From Lentisphaeria bacterium (GTDB taxonomy: Bacteria; Verrucomicrobiota; Lentisphaeria; Victivallales; UBA1829), in contig JAFVRL010000198.1 in NCBI GenBank assembly GCA_017504325.1, forward strand, positions 1-5,790: 5,790 nt of DNA. Direction: 5' to 3'. Under the pieces are notes generated by a model that worked only from the letters and a program-made list of their open reading frames with translations, was not told the DNA's origin and ran no database searches. The number at the start of each line of letters is the position of its first letter. Positions within the stretch are counted from its first letter, which is position 1. Positions 1-5,790 of the stretch are shown here, in pieces. Position numbers and translations under genes: made by a program.

Positions 1-54
1 CAACAGAAAAAAAAGCCAAAAAGATCTTTCCGGATGAGCCGGGAGGATGGAGAC

Positions 55-95
55 ACAAAAAAAACTGCCGTGTCTTCAAGGGGAAAACGGCAGTT
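55..95 (-). terminator. Rho-independent terminator after rsmB
   Basis: A perfect 8-bp inverted repeat, AACTGCCG at 63-70 and CGGCAGTT at 88-95, encloses a 17-base loop. On the minus strand the stem runs straight into a run of eight T (57-64, partly shared with the stem base). It begins 29 bases after the rsmB stop codon. The plus strand has no T-run after the stem, so termination is directional and fits the end of the hydrolase-rsmB transcript. The first 54 bases of the window, beyond it, show no supportable gene. Confidence 0.85.
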
Positions 96-124
96 GTCGA
101 AAGTTGGATCACATTCCTGACATT

Positions 125-1414
125 TTACGGAATTTTTTTCAGCAATGCAGCATAGGCACCATCATGGTATCTTGCAGGAAAAAGCAGCTTTTCGGAAACA
201 AGAGAAAAATCCTTATGCTCTGCAAGGAAAGTTTTGACCTGCTCCATATCCTCTTCTTTTTCAATGCTGCATGTGGAATAAAGAAGGAAACCGTCTTTTT
301 TCACAAGAGGAGCAAGGGAGGAAAGGATCTCTTTCTGCAGCGAGACAAGTTCCTGTACTCTTTTCATGCTGAACTTCCAGGGGGCATCGGGCCGGCGGCG
401 GATGACACCCGTATTGGAACAGGGATCATCCGCAAGGATCAGGTCAAAACTTTCCGCAGGAAAATAGTTTTCCTGTGCGGAAAGGTGTTTCACGCTGCTG
501 CGGATACCGGCTCTTTTGAAGTTTACATTCATTAAAGTACACCGCTGTTTTGACCGGTCAGAAGCAATGATCTTTGCGCCTTTGTCAGCGGTAAGATCCG
601 CCAGCATAAGGGTCTTTCCGCCCGGGGCGGCACAGCAATCCAGAACTTTGCCGCAGATCATGCCCTCTTTGAAGGCATTTTTTGCAAGCGAAATGCTTAA
701 GGATGTGGCAGGATCCTGAACATAGACTTTGCCGGATTCCTGCATGCGGTCAGCAAAAAACTCTTTCACAGAGGAAAATTCAAAGAAGGGAAAAGGCAGA
801 TCCGTTTCCAGAAAAGAGGGGACTGCTTCCGCCCCGTATTTTTCCAGTTCCTCTTTTGGCAGTTCCTCCCGCATCCGGAATGTAAGCGGGGGATTGCTTG
901 CAAAATGGGAAATGATCTCTTTTGTCTTTTCCGCACCGTGATCCGCCAGATATTTTTTATACAGAATACCGGGAAAAGAACTTTCCTCTCCTTTATCTTT
1001 GTCCGGGGCCCTCAAAACAGCCCGCAGGAGAGCATTGATAAAGGAACTTCTGCCTCTGCCGTATTTGTTTTTTGTGTAATCCACAGCCACATTCACGGCA
1101 GATTCAGCGGCGATCCCGGTCTGGTACAATGCCTGGGTGATGGCACATTGCAGAATGATGCGCACCTCTTTATGCACATCCCCTTTTTTCGCAAATTTGC
1201 GGATGAGATTATCCACAAATCCCTTATGCCGGAAATATTCAAAAAGCAGGGAGGAAACGGCAGGTTTGATGGCCCTGCCGTTATATCCTTCCTTTTTGTC
1301 CAGTTCATCCAGAGCATCCAGACAATCATCCAGAGTGGCACCGTCCTCCCAGATGGTGAGAGCATCGCATGCCGCCTCCAGGATCTTTTCCGAGATCATG
1401 TTCCTTTTTGCCAT
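125..1414 (-). CDS. rsmB: 16S rRNA (cytosine(967)-C(5))-methyltransferase RsmB
   Basis: This cytoplasmic enzyme transfers a methyl group from S-adenosylmethionine to C5 of C967 in 16S rRNA. The 429 residues match the length of E. coli RsmB. Residues about 5-140 form the NusB-like RNA-binding domain, including DYTKNKYGRGRSSFINALLR (112-131). The Rossmann methyltransferase domain follows, with the SAM-binding motif VLDCCAAPGGKT (257-268), an acidic SAM-ribose region around D286, motif IV DDPCSNTG (C332) and motif VI STCS (C382). C382 is the expected nucleophile and C332 the release cysteine. The C-terminal DGAYAALLKK is the usual family ending. The ATG at 1414 has a moderate AAAGGCAGAG ribosome site upstream; M6 is an alternative start. 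Stop is TAA. The gene lies 20 bases after the hydrolase reading frame, so the two are probably cotranscribed, and an intrinsic terminator follows. Motif IV reads DDPC rather than the commoner DAPC; otherwise the gene looks intact. RsmB is favoured over RsmF-like relatives because of the NusB domain. Confidence 0.95.
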   Translation of the reverse strand: MAKRNMISEKILEAACDALTIWEDGATLDDCLDALDELDKKEGYNGRAIKPAVSSLLFEYFRHKGFVDNLIRKFAKKGDVHKEVRIILQCAITQALYQTGIAAESAVNVAVDYTKNKYGRGRSSFINALLRAVLRAPDKDKGEESSFPGILYKKYLADHGAEKTKEIISHFASNPPLTFRMREELPKEELEKYGAEAVPSFLETDLPFPFFEFSSVKEFFADRMQESGKVYVQDPATSLSISLAKNAFKEGMICGKVLDCCAAPGGKTLMLADLTADKGAKIIASDRSKQRCTLMNVNFKRAGIRSSVKHLSAQENYFPAESFDLILADDPCSNTGVIRRRPDAPWKFSMKRVQELVSLQKEILSSLAPLVKKDGFLLYSTCSIEKEEDMEQVKTFLAEHKDFSLVSEKLLFPARYHDGAYAALLKKIP

Positions 1415-1434
1415 TTCTAACTCTGCCTTTCTTA

Positions 1435-1848
1435 TCAGAGAGTGAGAAGGACAAGTTTATCCGGCAGGAAGTAGGAAAGATTCAGACGCACATCATTTTC
1501 AAATTTCCCGGCAGGGTAAGAGGTCCATCTTTCCCCTTTTTCCAGATATTCGATCCTTTCCAGACCGAAAAGGATCTGTTTTTTGCCCTGGAAGAGGGAG
1601 AGAGGAACAGTAAATGTACTTTTCCATGCACCTGCGAGTTCCTCTTTTGAGAAAATGCATACACCTGTGGTATCCGCTATTTCATTGGTCTTTCTGGCAA
1701 GTCCGTTTCCTACAAGATAGGGGAAGGTGAGGCCTTCCACATCCATGGCATAGATCTTGGTGAATTCATCTTCAATATCGTCGTTATCCTGACAGATGAC
1801 TTCGATATGTAAATTGGCATCATCCTTTTCTGCTTTCCATTTGAGCTT
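1435..1848 (-). pseudogene. Severed C-terminal beta-sandwich-like domain of the hydrolase
   Basis: This frame encodes 137 residues, beginning KLKWKAEKDDANLHIEV and ending at a TGA that is immediately followed by TAA. It has no convincing start of its own: the frame is closed just upstream by TGA (1857-1859), and the first ATG (1746) lies far inside with no good ribosome site. The alternation of charged and hydrophobic residues, with the W-x-A-E-x-D-D-x-x-L-x-I-E-V pattern and a later FTVPLSLF strand, recalls CBM9/DOMON-like carbohydrate-binding sandwiches; that fold assignment is inference. It continues the upstream 766-residue reading frame after a -1 shift, giving a natural joined sequence YENA-KLKWKAEKDD. 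As the sequence stands, it would be translated only by frameshifting or internal reinitiation. The end is 20 bases before rsmB. Confidence 0.8.
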
Positions 1849-4145
1849 GCGTTTTCATACCATTGGGAAAGAACACATTTTTCCGTATCGGGATTTTCTG
1901 CAAAGTCACGGAAGGAGATACCGGAGGCAAGAGCTTTTCTGCATTCTCTGAAGTCGTCAAGGACGATGTTTTTGAGGATATTCTTTCTCCACTGCAATTT
2001 TTCTTCATAGAATTTATATACTTCCGCTTCGGAATGGTAGCCCAGACGGGAATCGTTTTTGCAGAGGACGGTCATCTTATCCGTATTTTCCATTTCTTCA
2101 TAAACGATCTTTTCCATGGCGTCAAGGATCTCTTCATAATTTTCCGCCCCTTCAAAAAGCTGCTGGCGGTACATATAGAATTTGAAGATATTTGCAGCAG
2201 TGGCAAACTGTATATCCATGGCATTGGCTACGGAAAGCTCTTCTTTGCATGTGGAGTCATTCTGGAACTCTTTGCCGATCGCCTGCAATTTCTTATTGCC
2301 TTCCGCCCACAGTTTGCTCATCTTCTGCAAAAGGAGACTTGCTTCACCGGCGGTATGGGTCTTCATACATTCGCCCAGAGTATCGCCGGTAGGCATGGCG
2401 TCAGGCTTCCAGGATCTTGTCAGCTGTTTTCTTGCCCGTTTCAGGTGCAGGGGCCAGACGATACCGTCATGGACAGGTCCATAATACTGGAACTGGTTGT
2501 CCATGGGATAATTGCTGTATGCTTCTTCAAAAAGTTTCCAGACCTCTGCAATTTCCTTTTCTTTACCGGGCCATTCGGGAGCGGCAAGACGGGTGAGGAA
2601 ATCCATTTCTGTTCCTTTGAAATCTTCTGTGGCAAGCATACCGGAGGCACGGTTCATCAGACCGGGATAGTTTCCGAAATACCAGCACATGATCACATGT
2701 TCCACACCCAGCGCCTTCATGGCTTTATATTTTTCATAGAGGAGTCCGGGGGCGGGAACATAGGGGATGGTTGCATCTTCATGGGAACAAGCCACCTGAA
2801 GTTTTGCCGCAAAACCGCATTTGTTTCTGGCGGATTCCGCCATTCTGGCGAAACGGTCGGAGGGACCGGCACAGGAGAGCCAGTAGTCGCCGCCGGTATG
2901 CAGTTTGCCCAGCTGCATCTTGGAACAGCCGGATTCAAAGTTGTAGGCAAGACTGATATCTCTGGTAAGTTTGTTGGGCAGTTTGAAGATCCAGGGAGCG
3001 TGCTGTACGGGGGCGGGCTGATAGAGCCAGGAAATAAGTTCCGCATCGGGATTGGCATCCCGCATCCCTTTGCACATGGGGCCGAGAGTATTGCTGATGA
3101 TGTCATCCACATCCCAGTCACACTCTTTTTTACAGGGGACTTTTCCGGAGAGGGAGGAGGTGGGAAGGGTACTCAGGCAGCTTGTGGTGCGTTCTCCGTG
3201 GGAGATACTCAGGATACCGCCAAGACCGGGTACTTCACTGAAAAGGTAGTTGGTACATTCATAAAGATACTGTCTTGCCGCTTCGGATTTGGGACAGAAA
3301 CTGCTTTCTTCCCCGTAACCGCTCTGCAAGGCGTATGTGGTGCCGGGACCGCCCATTTCCGGATGTCCTTCAGGAATGGGATTGCCTTTACTCTTCCAGC
3401 TGGCAGGTTCGATACAGAATGCCCAGGTCTTGATCCCGTAACGGAGGCATTTTGCCACGGTCTGCCGCAGTTTGGCAAGACGGCGGGCGGCATCCGGATT
3501 CTGGGGGCGGAAGGAGGTTTTGCAGATGTCTTTAAAAGTAATGGTCAGCCACAATCCGTTGACGCCTTCCCGGGCAAGACGGCTCAAATATTCTTCCGGA
3601 TAGTAATCAATATCGTTCATCAATTCGTCGATATTGAAGGGCGGGCGTTTGATGGGGCCGAAGAAACAGCGGGAAATACGGTTTTTCAGCCAGTATTTTT
3701 TTGTTTCCGCGCCGATGGCAAGGTAAGGGGTGCAAAGTTCTGCGATACGGTCCATGAAACGGTAAATACTTCTGCGGATCCCTTCTCTTTCATTGGATTC
3801 CAGGGTGATTCCGTCTTCTTTCACAGTGATACGGAAATCTTCTCCTTTGAGTTCAGTGTCATCGGATTTTCTGATGACAACGCTCAACCCTTTGCCGGAG
3901 GGGATATTGGCTTCCTGGAAAAATCTTTCCAGATCGGAAAGGGCGGTTTCCAATCTTTTTTCTTCATCAGGGAATGTAAAAGAAACATTCAAACCGTTCA
4001 GGAGAGATACTGTGCCGGGGGTTTGCGCCGCATTATCATCTCTGTGGGGGGTAAATACCACATGCTTTTTCAATTCTTTGATGAAAGCAAGTTCTCCTTG
4101 CGGGAAGGGGGGAGGCAGATTTTCTGCCGCATAGATCCTGTTCAT
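1710..4145 (-). CDS. Glycoside hydrolase-like protein, C-terminus frameshifted
   Basis: This ORF gives 811 residues, but only about 1-766 are genuine; the last 45 (from SSNGKQKR) are out-of-frame and end at TAG. Residues about 1-137 resemble the alpha/beta N-terminal domain that precedes GH20 and GH67 barrels, with FRITVKEDGITLESNEREGIRRSIYRFMDRI-type sequence at 104-134. A TIM-barrel-like region follows: RISRCFFGP (157-164), GVNGLWLTITF (194-204), YGIKTWAFCIEP (236-247), ILSISHGERT (311-320), AELISWLYQP (368-377), KLQVACSHED (448-457) and HVIMCWYFGNYPGLMN (483-498). A helical segment fills 520-750. Acidic residues at strand ends (E246, E318, E456) are candidate catalytic residues. I recognise a hydrolase-type architecture but not a CAZy family or substrate. 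No signal peptide is visible, so a cytoplasmic location is likely. The ATG at 4145 has an AAGGA site 9 bases upstream. The gene is probably cotranscribed with rsmB. Confidence 0.75.
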   Translation of the reverse strand: MNRIYAAENLPPPFPQGELAFIKELKKHVVFTPHRDDNAAQTPGTVSLLNGLNVSFTFPDEEKRLETALSDLERFFQEANIPSGKGLSVVIRKSDDTELKGEDFRITVKEDGITLESNEREGIRRSIYRFMDRIAELCTPYLAIGAETKKYWLKNRISRCFFGPIKRPPFNIDELMNDIDYYPEEYLSRLAREGVNGLWLTITFKDICKTSFRPQNPDAARRLAKLRQTVAKCLRYGIKTWAFCIEPASWKSKGNPIPEGHPEMGGPGTTYALQSGYGEESSFCPKSEAARQYLYECTNYLFSEVPGLGGILSISHGERTTSCLSTLPTSSLSGKVPCKKECDWDVDDIISNTLGPMCKGMRDANPDAELISWLYQPAPVQHAPWIFKLPNKLTRDISLAYNFESGCSKMQLGKLHTGGDYWLSCAGPSDRFARMAESARNKCGFAAKLQVACSHEDATIPYVPAPGLLYEKYKAMKALGVEHVIMCWYFGNYPGLMNRASGMLATEDFKGTEMDFLTRLAAPEWPGKEKEIAEVWKLFEEAYSNYPMDNQFQYYGPVHDGIVWPLHLKRARKQLTRSWKPDAMPTGDTLGECMKTHTAGEASLLLQKMSKLWAEGNKKLQAIGKEFQNDSTCKEELSVANAMDIQFATAANIFKFYMYRQQLFEGAENYEEILDAMEKIVYEEMENTDKMTVLCKNDSRLGYHSEAEVYKFYEEKLQWRKNILKNIVLDDFRECRKALASGISFRDFAENPDTEKCVLSQWYENASSNGKQKRMMPIYISKSSVRITTILKMNSPRSMPWMWKASPSPIL
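1846..1850 (-). other. Frameshift site in the hydrolase gene
   Basis: On the minus strand the bases read GAA AAC GCA AGC TCA in the main frame. Adding one A (GCA AAG CTC AAA TGG) joins the 766-residue N-terminal frame to the C-terminal domain frame without a break, giving about 903 residues. The shift must lie downstream of the TGA at 1857-1859 in the new frame, and the change from protein-like to non-protein-like sequence places it at about 1848. No canonical X-XXY-YYZ slippery heptamer is visible. A one-base deletion in a three-A run is the simplest explanation; assembly error is an alternative. Confidence 0.75.
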
Positions 4146-4154
4146 AAGTGTTTT

Positions 4155-4159
4155 TCCTT
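4155..4159 (-). promoter_or_regulatory. Ribosome binding site of the hydrolase gene
   Basis: AAGGA on the minus strand is 9 bases upstream of the ATG at 4145, within the context AATTAAGGA. This supports that start. The same AATTAAGGA string precedes the divergent gene at 4639. Confidence 0.7.
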
Positions 4160-4197
4160 AATTTATGTTGATTCGGATAATTTAAAAACACGCAGAA

Positions 4198-4225
4198 AAT
4201 ATAGAGCAAAAATACAGAAAATCAA
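4198..4225 (-). promoter_or_regulatory. Candidate sigma70-type promoter for hydrolase-rsmB
   Basis: On the minus strand TTGATT (4225-4220, 4 of 6 to TTGACA) and TATATT (4203-4198, 5 of 6 to TATAAT) are separated by 16 bases. A start around 4191 would leave a leader of about 45 bases carrying the AAGGA site. The region is AT-rich, so chance matches are easy and the call is tentative. Confidence 0.4.
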
Positions 4226-4255
4226 GATGGAAACAATAAAAAACTTTCGAATTTA

Positions 4256-4276
4256 CCTCCGGAGAGGATTTTTTTT
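4256..4276 (+). terminator. Weak hairpin plus T-run
   Basis: A 4-bp GC-rich stem, CCTC/GAGG with loop CGGA (4256-4267), is followed by A and eight T (4269-4276). The form suits a weak plus-strand intrinsic terminator, but no plus-strand gene ends here. It lies just upstream of the candidate hydrolase promoter, so it could block antisense or read-through transcription, or be chance. Confidence 0.2.
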
Positions 4277-4410
4277 GTTTGTATGCGCCGCTTTTCCGGC
4301 AAAGAAAACCTGTTGCATATATTAATAATGTAAATGGGCGATGGGGGGCTTTGTTCAGTTCTTCAGTCTCCGGAGTGTATGTTTTTCCGGATATTCTTAT
4401 GAAGTGTTTT

Positions 4411-4424
4411 GCAGTAAAAACTGC
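4411..4424. other. Short perfect hairpin GCAGT-AAAA-ACTGC
   Basis: A 5-bp perfect inverted repeat with a four-A loop is followed on the plus strand by TGTTTTTG. It could be a weak terminator or an operator-like palindrome in the divergent region. Nothing in the sequence decides between these, and a repeat this short may be chance. Confidence 0.2.
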
Positions 4425-4623
4425 TGTTTTTGCCGGATTTTTTGAAAAATAGTCACTTTTTTTGTGAAAAAAATAGAAAAAATATCAGGAAATAAAAAAA
4501 TAGTATAGAAATTTTTTGATAGTGTGTTATATTATGGCGATAGGGGTAGTGTGAAGAATTTTTTGCCCCGTGATCAATACAGTATAAAAGCGGAAAAGTC
4601 AGAAAATAAATTTTTATCTATAA

Positions 4624-4631
4624 TTAAGGAG
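4624..4631 (+). promoter_or_regulatory. Ribosome binding site of the peptidase-AIDA gene
   Basis: TTAAGGAG lies 7 bases before the ATG at 4639, close to the ideal match and spacing. It firmly sets the start of the interrupted plus-strand gene, whose first 49 codons are otherwise too short to stand out. Confidence 0.8.
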
Positions 4632-4638
4632 ACAGATC

Positions 4639-5790
4639 ATGAAACAAAAAGTGACTGTAAATGGCGGCGTACAGAATGTAACGCAGATCGTGTATTTGGA
4701 TTTTGACGGTGAACTGACCTCTTACAATGGGGAAGTATTGTCCATTGATGAAGTCAGCGTGGAAGATTCCGGCTTGTCAGAAGAATGAATCAATTCCATT
4801 ACCGCTGCACTCAATGCAAAATATGCTTCTGCCGGAGTGCTTTTTGTGACTGAGCGTCCTGAAAACGGGGAATATTCCACCGTTTATGTGGGAAAAACCT
4901 CTTCTTTTGCTCCTTATGGAGACTTTTCCGGAGTTGCTGAAACTGTGGATTCCGGTAATGAAAATAAATCTGACAATGCTTTCGTGATCCTTGACTCCGC
5001 TTCTTCTGACGAACAGATCCTTTCTGTCATTTCCCATGAAACAGAACATCTTTTGGGGCTTCTTGCACATGATGGAGAAGGACTTTCCGCTTATGCCGCA
5101 GAAAATTGGATTAACGGTGGCAACAGTATCGAAAGCAAGAATGTTGCTGCCGGTGATATTTTGTACGTTCTTGGTGAACTCGGTTCTACGGATGTCCGCG
5201 GTACTCTTCACGTGCGTAATCTTGTTTCCAGTGCTACGGTAATGAATGGCGGTTCAGCTTTGGTTTCCGCCGGGGGGACTGTGAACAGTGCTGCTGTCTC
5301 CGCCGGAGGAAAACTGGATGTGAGAGGGACTGTGGATGAAGTCACTCTTGCAGAAGGAAATGCAAGTGCTGTTGACGGCGGTACTGTGGGAAAAGGTACT
5401 GTGAACGGCGGAAAAATGGATGTTGCCACAAATGGTACAATCAACAGTGTTACCATTAGTTCCGGCGGCTCCGTTATTGTTTCCGGCGGATCTGCCAAAG
5501 ATACAACAGTGGAAGCCTGGGGTGAAATGACCCTTTCTGCCGGAAAAGCGGAAAATACTACTGTAAATAACCTCGGTCATTTCCAGATCCTCGGCGGTAG
5601 TGCTGTAAATACAGATATTACGGAAGGCGGTAGTGCCACAGTGAGTTCCGGCGGGAAGGCTGATTTCGTAACGGTTTCTTCCGGCGGCGGATTCAATGTT
5701 GTAAGCGCCGAGGCGAGCGTGGTGCTCGAGATTAATATGAACCACCCGATTGCCGAGAGGCTCGTCACCCTCTACGACGTTGACCGCGAC
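4639..5790 (+). CDS. Zinc peptidase-like protein with AIDA repeats, in-frame TGA, 3' partial
   Basis: The frame covers 384 codons from the ATG to the window edge with one stop, TGA at codon 50; the gene is partial at its 3' end. Residues 14-49 (NVTQIVYLDFDGELTSYNGE onward) look like the first strands of a metzincin-like domain. The sequence after the stop continues it without loss of frame: FVTERP, YSTVYVGKTSSF, and SHETEHLLG with H133, E134, H137 and G140, then H144. This is an HExxH zinc site with a possible third histidine. Residues about 195-356 are AIDA-type strand-loop-strand repeats seen in surface proteins and autotransporters. No N-terminal signal peptide is visible, which is odd for a surface protein; any secretion or anchoring domain would be past the edge. 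A strong AAGGAG supports the start. Function is inferred only as an extracellular peptidase or adhesin. As written, translation would stop at 49 residues, so the gene is a pseudogene, a recoded gene or a sequence error. Confidence 0.7.
4786..4788 (+). other. In-frame TGA at codon 50
   Basis: The codons read TCA GAA GAA TGA ATC AAT TCC. Both sides are protein-like in the same frame, and the zinc-site domain spans the stop. A single C-to-T change of a CGA arginine codon is the simplest origin. Neither rsmB nor the 766 genuine hydrolase codons contain an in-frame TGA, so a genome-wide reassignment of TGA is unlikely. Confidence 0.85.
5035..5073 (+). other. Zinc-binding motif HExxHxxGxxxH
   Basis: Codons 133-145 read HETEHLLGLLAHD. 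H133 and H137 are the expected zinc ligands and E134 the general base. The third histidine is at +11 (H144), where classical metzincins have it at +10. The motif follows a predicted helix (DEQILSVISHETEH), as expected for zinc peptidases. Confidence 0.7.
5221..5706 (+). repeat. AIDA-type strand-loop-strand protein repeats
   Basis: At the protein level (residues 195-356) glycine markers recur every 17-19 residues: 212, 230, 247, 266, 283, 302, 319 and 338, with a second set at 204, 223, 240, 257, 276, 295, 313, 330 and 349. Typical units are VSSGG and TVxxGG. The pattern matches the repeats of AIDA-like autotransporter passengers, which form a beta-solenoid and can be targets of O-heptosylation. 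The DNA copies have diverged, so this is an old expansion rather than a recent tandem duplication. Confidence 0.75.

Larger units (their letters stand above)
4146..4638. other. Divergent AT-rich intergenic region, no gene seen
   Basis: This 493-base stretch separates the two divergent genes. It contains ribosome binding sites at both edges and a candidate minus-strand promoter (4198-4225). Three short hairpins are visible: CCTC-CGGA-GAGG followed by eight T (4256-4276), GCAGT-AAAA-ACTGC followed by TGTTTTTG (4411-4424), and TCAC-T7-GTGA (4453-4467). A plus-strand promoter is not clear. TATAAA at 4583-4588 lacks a good -35 box. A perfect TATAAT at 4619-4624 lies too close to the ribosome site to be useful. 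TTGATA at 4516-4521 has no convincing -10 at the right distance. Short open frames here lack ribosome sites and protein-like composition. Confidence 0.6.

Noticed and set aside
30..42. Second hairpin CCGG-ATGAG-CCGG near the left edge
   Set aside because: The 4-bp self-complementary stem is weak and the minus-strand T-runs lie well beyond it. The strong terminator at 55-95 already explains the transcript end.
1..54. Possible 3' end of a plus-strand gene entering from the left (a frame reading TEKKAKKIFPDEPGGW)
   Set aside because: The frame would run to about 150, through the terminator and into the rsmB coding region. The other frames stop at 37 or 120 with no recognisable content. Too short to support a gene.
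47..1445. Several plus-strand open frames of 60-170 codons opposite rsmB
   Set aside because: They overlap a fully convincing rsmB gene, lack ribosome sites and show no motifs; they are shadow frames.
1846..1862. Programmed -1 ribosomal frameshift
   Set aside because: No slippery heptamer in the right register and no obvious downstream stem were found; a one-base deletion explains the sequence more simply.
1863..4325. An 820-codon plus-strand open frame antisense to the hydrolase
   Set aside because: It mirrors the hydrolase gene, has phenylalanine/glycine/histidine-rich low-quality composition, no ribosome site and no recognisable domain. It arises from codon bias of the real gene on the opposite strand.
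4619..4624. Perfect TATAAT box before the plus-strand gene
   Set aside because: Transcription from it would start at about 4631, inside or after the ribosome site, and no -35 box lies at the right distance.
4639..4788. A free-standing 49-residue small protein ending at the TGA
   Set aside because: Its sequence is the first part of a larger domain that continues in the same frame, so it is better read as an interrupted gene than as a separate small gene.
4777..5768. Minus-strand open frames opposite the peptidase-AIDA gene
   Set aside because: Their repeated Thr/Pro/Ser-rich sequence is the reverse complement of the glycine-rich repeats. The plus-strand gene has a strong ribosome site and an HExxH motif, so the minus frames are shadows.
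4639..5790. Genome-wide reassignment of TGA to an amino acid
   Set aside because: rsmB and the long hydrolase frame together have about 1,200 codons without an in-frame TGA and use TGG for tryptophan throughout.

Overview
The window looks like a piece of a Gram-negative bacterial chromosome, most likely from the PVC superphylum and plausibly a Lentisphaerota (Victivallis-like) lineage. That placement is inference. It rests on the RsmB motif NTGVIRRRPDAPW, on a long sugar-hydrolase-like protein of a type I associate with Lentisphaerae/Verrucomicrobia, and on a zinc-peptidase-like head joined to AIDA-type strand-loop-strand repeats. No rRNA, tRNA, CRISPR array, insertion sequence or phage gene was seen.

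Layout. The left two thirds (about 1-4145) is one minus-strand transcription unit: a candidate promoter near 4198-4225, a large glycoside-hydrolase-like gene (start 4145), then after a 20-base gap the 16S rRNA m5C967 methyltransferase gene rsmB (1414 to 125), closed by a clear intrinsic terminator (55-95). The hydrolase gene is broken near base 1848. One missing A shifts the frame, so the main ORF ends at 1710 with an unrelated tail, while the real C-terminal beta-sandwich-like domain continues in the next frame to 1435, just before rsmB. Restoring the base would give about 903 residues.

A 493-base AT-rich divergent intergenic region (4146-4638) follows. It holds strong ribosome binding sites at both edges, several short hairpins and no gene.

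On the plus strand, from 4639 to the window edge, runs the start of a metallopeptidase-like protein with an HExxHxxG motif and about eight AIDA-like 17-19 residue repeats. It is interrupted at codon 50 by an in-frame TGA, although the frame stays open and protein-like on both sides. The gene runs off the right edge.

The one ordinary intact gene is rsmB. The other two genes each carry a single-base lesion. They could be recent pseudogenes, strain-level variants or assembly errors. Recoding is possible but poorly supported, since no canonical slippery site, SECIS-like stem or other in-frame TGA is visible. No functional link between hydrolase, methyltransferase and repeat protein is evident.
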